From positions 597,501 to 661,500 of the forward strand of contig CAJJBE010000002.1 of NCBI GenBank assembly GCA_905182335.1: 64,000 nt of DNA, given 5' to 3'. Within the stretch, counting starts at the first letter, position 1; each line of letters opens with the position of its first letter. The translations under genes and the position numbers were made by a program. Positions 9,100 to 17,270 of the stretch are shown here, one piece after another. This DNA is from Flavobacteriales bacterium UBA4466. Its GTDB lineage: Bacteria > Bacteroidota > Bacteroidia > Flavobacteriales_D > Crocinitomicaceae. The notes beneath the pieces were generated by a model that saw nothing but the letters and a program-made list of their open reading frames with translations, ran no database searches and had not been told where the DNA came from.

Positions 9100-10095
9100 C
9101 TATAACTCTTTTATCAAGATCATGATTCTTGTTCCTTTCTTTGGATGAGAATCGAGGGTTATTTTTCCGTCTAATTGACTTACTTTTTTTCTAAGGCTTT
9201 GTAATCCTATTCCTTCGGTAGATTTATTACTATTAAATCCTATTCCATCATCTTGAAAGTCTAATGTTATCTCACGGTTCACTTTTACAAGTTTTATTGA
9301 GATAGTTTTCGCTTTAGCATGTTTTAATGTGTTGTTGATCATTTCTTGAACCAATCGACAGATATCAATTTTTAATTGAGGTTGTATCAGCTCTTCTTCT
9401 TTTATATTGATGTTTAAATCAATCTTTATTTCTGTCGAGGAACGTATTGTCAGAAATATTAAGTTGAGGTAATTTTCAAGTCCATGTGTTTTTATTAAAT
9501 CAGGTATTAGGTTGTGAGAAACTGAACGTGTTTCTGAAATTGCTTGATTAAGTAATTGAACTGAATTTTTAAGTAAATCTTGTTCCTTTTTCGGCATTTC
9601 ATCTAGGCGACTTACGACAGTTCTAATTCCCATTCCAGCAGCAAGAATTAGACTTTGAACACCATTGTGTAGTTCTTGAGACATTCTTTCTCGTTCATCA
9701 TTGATTAATGCTGTCTGTAGTTTTTTTCTTTTTTCGAGACGGAGATCTATAACCTTTAATAATTCTGGAACGGAGTAGGGCTTAGTAATGTAATCTACAG
9801 CACCTAGATTCATTCCTTCACGAATACTTTTTGGTTCTGTTTTAGAGGATAGAAATATAAATGGAGGAAATTCAGATTCAGTAATAAGTGCTTCTAATAT
9901 CTTGAACACCTCAAAACCATCCATTTTAGGCATGTTGATGTCACAGATAATCAAATCGGGAGTTGTTTTAGTGAAAACTTCTATTCCTTCCTCTCCATCT
10001 CTTGCTTGAACTACAATATATCCACTAATTTCTAAAATATCCGTCAATGTTTCACGTAATATTTTTTCATCTTCAATAATTAATATTTTACTCAT
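9100..10095 (-). CDS. Response regulator receiver fused to HisKA_3-type histidine kinase
   Basis: Residues 1-120 form a CheY-like receiver (ILIIEDEKILRETL, phospho-acceptor Asp in DLIICDINMPKMDG, the SSKTEP switch and the YITKPYS lysine). A dimerisation helix of the NarX/LiaS class follows at about 135-200 (RERMSQELHNGVQSLI, with the His as expected phosphorylation site), then an HATPase_c domain (EMINNTLKHA, DFQDDGIGFN, GIGLQSLRKK). There is no membrane segment and no DNA-binding domain. It lies downstream of a PAS histidine kinase on the same strand with a 162-base gap, so it may be a relay target of that kinase and pass phosphate on to a regulator encoded elsewhere. Confidence 0.88.
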   Translation of the reverse strand: MSKILIIEDEKILRETLTDILEISGYIVVQARDGEEGIEVFTKTTPDLIICDINMPKMDGFEVFKILEALITESEFPPFIFLSSKTEPKSIREGMNLGAVDYITKPYSVPELLKVIDLRLEKRKKLQTALINDERERMSQELHNGVQSLILAAGMGIRTVVSRLDEMPKKEQDLLKNSVQLLNQAISETRSVSHNLIPDLIKTHGLENYLNLIFLTIRSSTEIKIDLNINIKEEELIQPQLKIDICRLVQEMINNTLKHAKAKTISIKLVKVNREITLDFQDDGIGFNSNKSTEGIGLQSLRKKVSQLDGKITLDSHPKKGTRIMILIKEL

Positions 10096-10257
10096 AGATA
10101 AGAATATTTTTCATCTTTTTTATAAACCGCCTTAAAGGCTTCTATATTAAATTAGTATTATGATCTATTTTCGACAGATCTGTTAAGAGATGTTTTAAAA
10201 ATTTCTGTTATTTTAGCTTTTATTTTAATCGCTCTGTATTTAAGATAATAACGCCAT

Positions 10258-11892
10258 TTAACGATTAAACCTTATCTTAAAACAACTTCCTTTTCCCAAT
10301 ATTGATTCAACTTCAATACGTCCTTTATTTACTTCAATGTATTCCTTTGCGATGCTAAGTCCTAATCCAGTGCCTTTAATTTCTGTAACATTGTTCGCAC
10401 GAAAGAAGGGTTGAAATAGTTTTGAAAGTTCTTCTTTTGGGATTCCTATTCCGTAGTCCTTTATAGATAATACAAGTTCTTTTGGTTTAAAATGTATTAA
10501 AAGCTCAGGATTATTTTTACCAAGAGAATACTTAAGGGCATTACTGATTAGATTAGATAATGAATGGTTTAGTAGTTTAGGGTCTAAATGAATATTGTAT
10601 GGCTTACCTTCTGTTATAACATTTATGACCCTTCCGTTAATTGGGGTATAATTAAAATACTTAGCTAGCTTATGACAAAAAAATACTATATCGAGTTCTT
10701 CCGGCTTATAATGAACACTTCCAGAGGTTAGTTTACCTAAAATAAGAACCTCGTCCATCAATTCAGTCATTTTAGCAATTTCTCTTGTAATACGACCGGT
10801 TACTTTTTTATATTTTTCTAGCTCTTTATTCTCACCAGTTCTGGCCAACATTTCAAGTAATTCAGCATTTGACTGAATGACAGCCAAAGGAGTTCTGAAT
10901 TGATGAGAAGCTGTTGAAACAAAACTTGACTTTAACTCTCCTAATTCTCTTTCTTTAAGTAAAGATTTTTTTAATTTTTGCTCGCTATTTGTTAATTCTA
11001 TAGTACGTTCATTTACCTTTAATTCAAGTTTTCTTGTAAAATCTTCTTTTACTTGTTGTGTTTCTATTTTATCTGTGACATCAATAAAGATTCCGTATAG
11101 ACGATTGACTTCGCCATTTTTCCCTAATCCAATTTCTCCTTGTGTTTCAAGATGTATTTGCTTTGTTTTACTTAGAATTCTCCTTTGTGTTAAAATATAG
11201 CTTTTTTTGTTTTTAATGGCATTTTCTATTGCGTATATTGCGTCCTGCTTATCGTCAGGATGTAGTAGATTAATATAGTTTTCATAAGAGGGTGTAAATT
11301 GTTTCGAGTCTACTTGAAATAGTTGAAATAACTCTTCAGACCAAGTCATTTTATTAGATGAAACATCAAGCTCCCAACTTCCCATTCTTGCTACTTTTTG
11401 TGCCTCTTTTAATGCGCTAGTTATATTTTGTAAACGCACTTCTGTTGCTTTTATATCCGAAATATCAGCAGCATATATGTTAGTATATCCTTTTGATTGA
11501 AATGGCACGACGGAAAAGCGTATTGTTTTATGATCAATTTGCATATCAAATTGATGGTTAATGGCTTCTTTAAAAGAAAAAATAAGCTCTTTTTTAAATT
11601 GTTCTTTTATTACTTTACTTGAAGGTTTATCTAGAAAGGATATAATGTCTTGACCTGGTTTATTAGAGTACATTAATACACGGCCGTGTGCAGCGAACCT
11701 CATCACTGCATATGGATTTTCTTCCGGAAATAAATTAGTACTCTTTATTACCTCTGTTAAGCGTTTATTGACACTATATAACTCATTACTCTTCTTTAGA
11801 AGTGTAAGCTCAGCATCTTTTCTTGCTTTCGTCTCCTTTTCCAAGGATTTTTTAAGTAATTCTATATCCAAACTAACATCAATTTTAAGCAT
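10258..11892 (-). CDS. Cytoplasmic PAS-domain sensor histidine kinase
   Basis: The 544-residue protein has an N-terminal coiled coil (about residues 7-50, KKSLEKETKARKDAELTLL), a first PAS-like segment (about 50-150), a clear PAS_3 domain (about 160-275, ARMGSWELDVSSNKMTW and LLHPDDKQDA), then HisKA with the H-box ASHQFRTPLAVIQSNAELL and HATPase_c motifs (SNLISNALKYS, IKDYGIGIP, GTGLGLSIAKEY). No transmembrane helix is present, so it senses an intracellular signal. No response regulator with an output domain is adjacent; the nearest receiver is in the next gene downstream on the same strand. Confidence 0.9.
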   Translation of the reverse strand: MLKIDVSLDIELLKKSLEKETKARKDAELTLLKKSNELYSVNKRLTEVIKSTNLFPEENPYAVMRFAAHGRVLMYSNKPGQDIISFLDKPSSKVIKEQFKKELIFSFKEAINHQFDMQIDHKTIRFSVVPFQSKGYTNIYAADISDIKATEVRLQNITSALKEAQKVARMGSWELDVSSNKMTWSEELFQLFQVDSKQFTPSYENYINLLHPDDKQDAIYAIENAIKNKKSYILTQRRILSKTKQIHLETQGEIGLGKNGEVNRLYGIFIDVTDKIETQQVKEDFTRKLELKVNERTIELTNSEQKLKKSLLKERELGELKSSFVSTASHQFRTPLAVIQSNAELLEMLARTGENKELEKYKKVTGRITREIAKMTELMDEVLILGKLTSGSVHYKPEELDIVFFCHKLAKYFNYTPINGRVINVITEGKPYNIHLDPKLLNHSLSNLISNALKYSLGKNNPELLIHFKPKELVLSIKDYGIGIPKEELSKLFQPFFRANNVTEIKGTGLGLSIAKEYIEVNKGRIEVESILGKGSCFKIRFNR

Positions 11893-12067
11893 ACATCTCT
11901 ATAGTTGTACTCTTCAATGTCAAGATAAAGATTAATCCTTGAAATGCATAATTATAATCGTAAAATAAGATGGGATCAATTTCTCTTAAAATTTCAGATA
12001 GTTATTTTCGAATAGGAGAGATGTGAAAAAGTATATGGAGCGTTATTTAAGTTTTTTTTTATACACA

Positions 12068-12102
12068 GAAAAAAAGCCTCTCAATGATGAAAGGCTTCTT
12101 TT
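12068..12102 (-). terminator. Hairpin terminator after the cold-shock gene
   Basis: AAGCCT at 12074-12079 pairs with AGGCTT at 12092-12097; three more pairs (TCA with TGA) extend the stem past one mismatch around an ATGA loop. Read on the minus strand it ends in a T run, as expected for a rho-independent terminator of the csp gene. Confidence 0.8.
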
Positions 12103-12123
12103 AAATGAATTGAAAGTAATTGA

Positions 12124-12315
12124 TTAATTAACCTTCACATTAATGGCATTCAATCCTTTCGGACTTTCTTCTACATCGTAGCTTACTTTGTCGCCTTCAT
12201 TAATTTCATCAACTAGTCCATTAGCATGTACAAAGACATCTTTGTCACCATCTTCTGGTGTAATGAATCCAAATCCTTTAGAACTATTGAAAAATTTTAC
12301 TGTTCCGTTACTCAT
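12124..12315 (-). CDS. Cold-shock domain protein (CspA family)
   Basis: The 63-residue product is a complete single cold-shock domain with both RNA-binding motifs, KGFGFI and VFVHA (GTVKFFNSSKGFGFITPEDG, then KDVFVHANGL). Such proteins bind single-stranded RNA and DNA and melt secondary structure during cold or growth transitions. It is a single-gene unit: a promoter lies 25 bases upstream of the start and a hairpin terminator follows the stop. Confidence 0.96.
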   Translation of the reverse strand: MSNGTVKFFNSSKGFGFITPEDGDKDVFVHANGLVDEINEGDKVSYDVEESPKGLNAINVKVN

Positions 12316-12339
12316 AATAAAAAGTATAAATTAAAAATG

Positions 12340-12373
12340 CAAATCTAATGTATTATAATAACACTGAAGCAAA
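12340..12373 (-). promoter_or_regulatory. Predicted promoter of the cold-shock gene
   Basis: On the minus strand the -7 box TAGATTTG (12347 to 12340) matches TAnnTTTG exactly, and TTTG (12373 to 12370) lies 22 bases upstream as the -33 element. The leader would be only about 20 bases long, so long-leader cold control of the E. coli cspA kind is unlikely. Confidence 0.6.
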
Positions 12374-12539
12374 AAATATTTAAAATATTGAATTATAGAT
12401 ACTTAAAAGTGAATTATCCCTTGATATCAGGCCATTTTTGTACTTATACCTATGAATATTTCATGTAAAAACACGAATAAATAGCCGTTTTCAGGCTGTT
12501 TATAAAGTTTAGTGGTGTGCTTTTAGTATTCTCATCTAG

Positions 12540-13307
12540 TTATTGATAGAAGACCTTTCTAATCCCAATAAAGACAAAAACCATAACTGTATAAACAAAA
12601 AAGAAGGGTAGGATCATCGATTTTAAACCTAATACAAGCATAGCTGAAATAATGAGTAATTGGAATCCGAGCCCAAACGTAGAAATACTAGTCATAAACC
12701 AATTTGGAAATACTTTGCCTGAGCTTGCATTACAATCTAGGGTATAAATAGTTTTATCAAATGTGCCATAAAGTATTTTATACAACGCAAAAAGGATATT
12801 GACATGCTTTTGTTTTTCACCTTTTAATGCTATTGGTGTTTTGTGTTCAAACACGCGACTAGTAGTATCGCCATTAAATTTAGCCCTTAAAATAACATAG
12901 TAGTAATTGTAAAGCGTACCCTGTAGTTGCAGGCCTAAGAATGCTAAAAGGCATATCCAGAATGGAGTGTTGGTTATATACCATATAGAAATTAGAAATA
13001 GAGCATTTAAGATGATGTCTGCTACAGAATCTAAATAACGACCAGTATAAGATGGTTTTTGTTTCAGGCGAGCTAATTCACCATCTGCAGCATCTAAAAT
13101 AGACTTGAAAATTAAAAAGCAGGCAGCTATCCAATAATAACCTTCAATAATAGCATAAATGGCTATGAAGCCAGATATTATAAATCCAATTGTAACATGG
13201 ATAGGAGTGAAAGACGTATTCTTTAATGAGTTGGCTATAACTTTAGCTATTGGTCTTCCATAGTCTGAAAGATCAATGAATTTATGTTCTTTTGGTAATT
13301 TGGACAT
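12540..13307 (-). CDS. CDP-alcohol phosphatidyltransferase family membrane enzyme
   Basis: The family signature DxxDGxxARx8GxxxDxxxD is complete: DAADGELARLK, then G in SYTGRYLDSVAD (roughly residues 75-105). Several hydrophobic helices surround it. These enzymes move a phosphatidyl or phospho-alcohol group from a CDP-activated donor to an acceptor alcohol in the inner membrane (phosphatidylglycerophosphate, phosphatidylserine, inositol or similar). The acceptor cannot be told from sequence; the gene is not next to other lipid genes. The following downstream gene encodes an unrelated small membrane protein. Confidence 0.88.
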   Translation of the reverse strand: MSKLPKEHKFIDLSDYGRPIAKVIANSLKNTSFTPIHVTIGFIISGFIAIYAIIEGYYWIAACFLIFKSILDAADGELARLKQKPSYTGRYLDSVADIILNALFLISIWYITNTPFWICLLAFLGLQLQGTLYNYYYVILRAKFNGDTTSRVFEHKTPIALKGEKQKHVNILFALYKILYGTFDKTIYTLDCNASSGKVFPNWFMTSISTFGLGFQLLIISAMLVLGLKSMILPFFFVYTVMVFVFIGIRKVFYQ

Positions 13308-13367
13308 GTAGCATTTTGGTAAGCCGTAAAGAGGAATATACCGAATTCGATTCTTGTAAAGGTATGG

Positions 13368-13706
13368 TTAATTTAGTGACGTCGAAAATATATAAATATT
13401 TAAGCCCATATAGAATAAAGCCGGTAAAGAAACCCAAAGGCTATCTTTTAGTTTCATTCTAACGATTAAGCCAAAGAACATAAGTAAGGCAAGACCAAAA
13501 GAGGATGTTAATAGAATGGGATTGAATTTAAGCCCTAACAATAAGCCTGTAGCCCCTAAGAATTGTGCAATTATCACTGTAAGTCCAAGTTTCTCTAGAC
13601 CAAAGCGCTTGAATTCCCTTTTCATGTGAGGGGATTTAAAATAGTAGACGGCATAAGTGAAAAAAGACAAGCTAGAAAAGAGAATGCAGGTTATATTTAT
13701 TTCCAT
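13368..13706 (-). CDS. DoxX-like small membrane protein (first of two)
   Basis: The 112-residue product has four predicted helices (for example LFSSLSFFTYAVYYF, IIAQFLGATGLLLGL, FGLALLMFFGLIVRM) and the features FKRFGLEKLGLT and KFNP between them that DoxX-like proteins share. It aligns by eye with the next gene upstream (EFKRFGLEKL against EFKAFGLSDV). The biochemical role of these small DoxX relatives is not settled. It is spaced 60 bases from the CDP-alcohol transferase gene and 86 bases from its paralogue. Confidence 0.7.
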   Translation of the reverse strand: MEINITCILFSSLSFFTYAVYYFKSPHMKREFKRFGLEKLGLTVIIAQFLGATGLLLGLKFNPILLTSSFGLALLMFFGLIVRMKLKDSLWVSLPALFYMGLNIYIFSTSLN

Positions 13707-13792
13707 AGTTCTTTATTGCATTGATTGAATCTTTCCTTCTATAGGAACAATGGCTGACATGTTAAATGTTAGTTATAGTAGTGTTTGGAAAT

Positions 13793-14152
13793 CTATGAAG
13801 GATTAGATATGTTCTCAGTAAATGCAAACAAAGTTATGAATACACATAATGTCAAAAGAATTAGAGAGGGTAGGTGTTTGATAAAAGTGTTTTTTATTTT
13901 GAAATGAAAGTATTGAGCAGAAATCATAAAGCATCCCATAAGAATAGCTGAATAAAAAACCAATGAGGGGTTCCATACACCAGCAATCAGGAGTGTAGAT
14001 AAAGCTATTTTAGAGGCTCCAACAAAGTTTCTAGTCACATCACTTAAACCGAATGCTTTAAATTCTGTAATGACATTATGAAATCTGAATATCCAAACAT
14101 AAATAACAGATGTTGCCAAAACGATTTGTAATAATTGTGTTAAGTTTTCCAT
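13793..14152 (-). CDS. DoxX-like small membrane protein (second of two)
   Basis: The 119-residue product shows the same four-helix plan as the neighbouring gene, with EFKAFGLSDVTRNFVG, ALSTLLIAGVWNPSL and AILMGCFMISAQYFHFKIK at matching places. The pair probably arose by tandem duplication and has since diverged strongly. A membrane location is clear; a function is not. Confidence 0.7.
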   Translation of the reverse strand: MENLTQLLQIVLATSVIYVWIFRFHNVITEFKAFGLSDVTRNFVGASKIALSTLLIAGVWNPSLVFYSAILMGCFMISAQYFHFKIKNTFIKHLPSLILLTLCVFITLFAFTENISNPS

Positions 14153-14334
14153 TTTAATTTAGGGTATTAAATTTTTTATACTGATTTAGTTTTTTTACGA
14201 CTTACCATTTAAGTCTAATTGAAATAAAAGCTTGTTATAGTTTCTTAACTATTAGTATAAGTATAATACTTTATCTATTAGAAATCACTGTATATATTGA
14301 ATAAAAAGATTGATTTTACTTAACTATAAGTTTT

Positions 14335-15357
14335 TCAGTGTTTTACTTTTATTACTTTCTCTTTTGTGCCATCACTATAAATGAAAATAAGAGGTGTATT
14401 GATTTTTAATTCTGTTTCTCTGCCTATCAAATCAACTATTTTAATCAAACTTTTTGTTTCAATACTGGAGTTATCAGGTAACCCATTCATTTCATGACAT
14501 TCTTTTCCTTCTAAAAAATTCCAAATAACTTGAGGGGAATAAAAGTCCATATTAATAACTCCTAGACCACCCCATAGGCTTAGTATTCCTGGCCATTGAT
14601 GGCCCCCTCCAACAACTTTAATATGTTCTAATTGTACGTTGCTACAATTAGTGTAGGTGTATCTTTCAGGATAAGAGATGTCTATGAAATTTGGGTTCTG
14701 CATTACAGACATGCTAGGTGATGCGTCACAATTGTAATACGTACTCCATGTTTCCATTAAGGCGTCTGCCGAAAGACCCGTTGTAGAAGAGCCATAGTAA
14801 TTAACAATGCCGTCAAGTGTGCCATGAATATGTAAGATGTCTGTGGTATTTTGTGGATTGCAATTTTCATATATGACATCACTCATTGTACCAGCAATTG
14901 TGGCAACAGCAGCATAGCATTGGGTTGATTCACACAAGATTTTATAGCACATGAAGCCACCATTAGAAAAGCCAGACAGATATTGCTTCGTAGGATTTGT
15001 ATTTAAGTTACTTTGCATATATGTCGACAGCTCTTCAATAAAGCCAATATCATCCGCTTGAGATACGCTTATGTTCATATCTGCATTCCACGCCCCATTA
15101 ATTCCATTAGGGTAACAGACAATAAAATTATTTTCTTCTGCAATGTCATTAAAGCCAGTAATATCCATAAGGCCTTCTCCGTTTTGTGTTATTCCATGTA
15201 AAACGAAAAGAACGGGTAAAGACTCTGTTGGAGACCATGAAGAGGGGGTGTAATAAACAAAACTGCGGTTTATACCATTGTGTATAAAGCTATCATTCGT
15301 TTGGGCAGAAACAAATGAACTAGTAATTACAACTAGTATGAGTAGTAATAGTTTCAT
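14335..15357 (-). CDS. Secreted PHB-depolymerase-like esterase with T9SS-type tail
   Basis: A signal peptide (MKLLLLILVVITSSFVSAQ) leads into an alpha/beta-hydrolase of the LpqC/polyhydroxybutyrate depolymerase type. The oxyanion region (LFVLHGITQNG), nucleophile elbow (GFSNGG), acid residue (HGTLDGIVNY) and catalytic His (VVGGGHQWPG) are all present, so it should be an active carboxylesterase on an extracellular substrate such as a polyester or feruloyl ester. The last 40 residues (IVDLIGRETELKINTPLIF, YSDGTKEKVIKVKH) match a variant T9SS sorting tail. A -7-like box (TATCTTTA, 15378 to 15371 on the minus strand) lies just upstream. Confidence 0.88.
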   Translation of the reverse strand: MKLLLLILVVITSSFVSAQTNDSFIHNGINRSFVYYTPSSWSPTESLPVLFVLHGITQNGEGLMDITGFNDIAEENNFIVCYPNGINGAWNADMNISVSQADDIGFIEELSTYMQSNLNTNPTKQYLSGFSNGGFMCYKILCESTQCYAAVATIAGTMSDVIYENCNPQNTTDILHIHGTLDGIVNYYGSSTTGLSADALMETWSTYYNCDASPSMSVMQNPNFIDISYPERYTYTNCSNVQLEHIKVVGGGHQWPGILSLWGGLGVINMDFYSPQVIWNFLEGKECHEMNGLPDNSSIETKSLIKIVDLIGRETELKINTPLIFIYSDGTKEKVIKVKH

Positions 15358-15370
15358 GACTTATTTTTAA

Positions 15371-15378
15371 TAAAGATA
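15371..15378 (-). promoter_or_regulatory. Predicted -7 box of the esterase gene
   Basis: On the minus strand the sequence TATCTTTA matches TAnnTTTG at seven of eight positions and ends 13 bases before the ATG. No clear -33 element was found. Confidence 0.4.
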
Positions 15379-15457
15379 ACTATTATAATCGCATATAATC
15401 TTCGGTAATGTAGGTGATATGTGTTTTAAAATAATAGTTATAGTTATTGTCAGGAAT

Positions 15458-15486
15458 AAAAAAGGCCCTCATCGAGGACCTTTTTT
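15458..15486 (-). terminator. Hairpin terminator after the DnaJ-KTSC gene
   Basis: AAAAAAGGCCCTC (15458-15470) pairs with GAGGACCTTTTTT (15474-15486) with one mismatch and a three-base loop. It lies directly behind the stop of the minus-strand DnaJ-KTSC gene. Confidence 0.85.
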
Positions 15487-15492
15487 ATTTGA

Positions 15493-15942
15493 TTATGCTG
15501 TAGCGTGTGCTTTTTTCGATTTTCGATAAGTAAACGAATTAAATATGTTTCGCTTAGCGTATCTTAATTGCTTGTCAGAATTAATTAGTTTTTGAAATAA
15601 TCCACGATTCACTCCGAAGTACTCATAGGTAGCACCGTCTAAAAATGTCACCTCTAATAAAAGTCCTTTATGTTTAAAGTCGTCAATACCTGATTCAGTT
15701 ATGGTTTTTGTGTATTCTTCAAGGTTTGCAGCTTTTGTTTCGGGAGCTATGCTTACTAAGAAATGATAACCATCAACAATTTGTTGTCCCATTATTTCTG
15801 CTTCTTCAGCCATAGGGTCTCCTTCTTGAAATTTATCAGGGTGCCATTGTTTTACCAATTTTCGGTAGGTAGATTTGATTTCTTTCAAATCAATTCCGTT
15901 TTCAACACCAAATAACTTTTTGTATTCGTTGATTCTTTTCAT
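15493..15942 (-). CDS. DnaJ-domain protein with C-terminal KTSC domain
   Basis: Residues 1-65 are a J domain (YKKLFGVENG, STYRKLVKQWHPDKF with the HPD motif that stimulates DnaK ATPase). Residues of about 88-140 match the KTSC fold (LLEVTFLDGATYEYFGV, FQKLINS, FNSFTYRK). This arrangement is common in Bacteroidota; KTSC domains are thought to bind nucleic acid or ribosome-associated partners, though this is not firmly shown. It is a single-gene unit with its own -7 box (TAGCTTTG, 15975 to 15968 on the minus strand) and terminator. Confidence 0.9.
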   Translation of the reverse strand: MKRINEYKKLFGVENGIDLKEIKSTYRKLVKQWHPDKFQEGDPMAEEAEIMGQQIVDGYHFLVSIAPETKAANLEEYTKTITESGIDDFKHKGLLLEVTFLDGATYEYFGVNRGLFQKLINSDKQLRYAKRNIFNSFTYRKSKKAHATA

Positions 15943-15967
15943 AGCAATCCTTTTCTATAATAAGCCG

Positions 15968-15975
15968 CAAAGCTA
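15968..15975 (-). promoter_or_regulatory. Predicted -7 box of the DnaJ-KTSC gene
   Basis: The minus strand reads TAGCTTTG, an exact TAnnTTTG match, 25 bases before the ATG. A correctly spaced -33 TTTG was not seen. Confidence 0.5.
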
Positions 15976-16118
15976 CATCTTTTATATTCAAATTGAACGA
16001 GATTGTTTCATTTATTGATGATCTACTAGCTTTCACTATTCTTAGTTTATAAGATTCTTACACGTTCTAATTTTTAGCTAGGGATTAAAAAGAGGGCTAA
16101 CGTAATTCAATATTTAGT

Positions 16119-17057
16119 CTAACTCAAAATGAATTTTACTGCTTCCTCGTAGGCTATTATGTTCTTCGCTTTTTTGATTTTTTTTAACCCTTTTTCTTTT
16201 CCAGGAAAGATAGTGATGAAGTATTCCCAGTAGGAGTACATTTTTAGGATAACATGATTGGCTCCTGAAAGTGATTGCTCAAATTCGGAAAATAAAGTAT
16301 CGTGAAATTTTGAAAAGACTTCCAGTTTGTCATCAGGGTACATTGTTCTATCTTCCTTTATCATCATTGGAAGGAATGGGTCTGCTATTAATCCTCTTCC
16401 AATCATCCATCGATCTATGGATGGAAAACGTGATTGCATCTCTCTAAAAATCTCTACAGAAGTGATGTCGCCATTATAGTATATTTTGTGTGATGTACTA
16501 TCTACACATCGTTGAAATGCATCTAGGTCAACCCCCCCCTTGTATAATTGTTTTCCAATGCGTGCGTGAATGGCAATATTCTTAAGTGGAAACTGTTCTA
16601 GCATCGGTAGAATATCCAATATTTCTTCATTATGATGATATCCCATGCGCATCTTCATAGAAACAACGACATCGGTTTCGTCATTAACACGTTTTAATAT
16701 TTGCTCAATTCTAGGTCCGTCTTGAATTAACCCAGATCCCATAGAGCGATTAACAACCATTGGGTAAGGACAGCCTAAATTCCAATTAAGTTCTTTATAT
16801 CCTAAGTCTTGGATGTATTTAGCTACGAATAAAAACTCATCGGCATCATTCGTCATGATTTGAGGGATAACTTCGAGTTTGGTATTGTTTTTTAATGTAA
16901 TGTCCCTTTCGTAAGCTGGCTTGATTATGAGTTTACCATTCAATCGAATGTAAGGTGCGTAAAATGTATCTATTCCTCCGAAATACGCATTCAAAGCATT
17001 TCTGAATCGAAAATCAGTGAACCCTTGAAGGGGAGAAGATAAAAGCTTAAAACTCAT
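16119..17057 (-). CDS. tRNA-dihydrouridine synthase family protein
   Basis: The FMN-dependent TIM-barrel begins LLSSPLQGFTDFRFRN and carries the catalytic cysteine in NWNLGCPYPMVVNRSMGSG. Further Dus landmarks are VVSMKMRMGYH, IAIHARIGKQLYKG, YYNGDITS and WMIGRGLIADPFL. Dus enzymes reduce uridines in the tRNA D-loop. At 312 residues it is of usual length. It belongs to the divergent branch found in Bacteroidota rather than to a clear DusA, B or C type, so no symbol is given. It is divergent from hppA with 213 bases between them. Confidence 0.9.
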   Translation of the reverse strand: MSFKLLSSPLQGFTDFRFRNALNAYFGGIDTFYAPYIRLNGKLIIKPAYERDITLKNNTKLEVIPQIMTNDADEFLFVAKYIQDLGYKELNWNLGCPYPMVVNRSMGSGLIQDGPRIEQILKRVNDETDVVVSMKMRMGYHHNEEILDILPMLEQFPLKNIAIHARIGKQLYKGGVDLDAFQRCVDSTSHKIYYNGDITSVEIFREMQSRFPSIDRWMIGRGLIADPFLPMMIKEDRTMYPDDKLEVFSKFHDTLFSEFEQSLSGANHVILKMYSYWEYFITIFPGKEKGLKKIKKAKNIIAYEEAVKFILS

Positions 17058-17163
17058 CGCGACAATGATACCGATAATTATAAAAAGATAAAGGACAATA
17101 ATGAGTGCAATTCTCTTTTATCTTATATTAAGATAGCTTATTAGTCAGTTTGATACGGCAATA

Positions 17164-17181
17164 TATTCTTTTAAAAGAATA
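17164..17181. promoter_or_regulatory. Perfect 18-bp palindrome upstream of hppA
   Basis: TATTCTTTTAAAAGAATA is its own reverse complement. It lies 28 bases upstream of the hppA -33 element, in the gap between dus and hppA. It could be a dimeric-regulator site; the binding protein is unknown. Confidence 0.4.
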
Positions 17182-17205
17182 AGGTATGTGCCAGATTTTA
17201 ACGCT

Positions 17206-17221
17206 ACTATTTGCAAATAGT
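17206..17221. promoter_or_regulatory. Perfect 16-bp palindrome over the hppA -33 element
   Basis: ACTATTTGCAAATAGT is a perfect palindrome whose centre contains the TTTG (17210-17213) serving as -33 element of the predicted hppA promoter. A protein bound here would block the promoter, so it is a candidate operator. Confidence 0.45.
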
Positions 17222-17241
17222 CATTTAAAAAATTAGTTTTG
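17210..17241 (+). promoter_or_regulatory. Predicted hppA promoter
   Basis: TTTG at 17210-17213 and TAGTTTTG at 17234-17241 (exact TAnnTTTG) are separated by 20 bases, and the start codon follows 29 bases after the -7 box. Confidence 0.6.
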
Positions 17242-17270
17242 CACCCTTAAAAAACTATATATAAGATATT

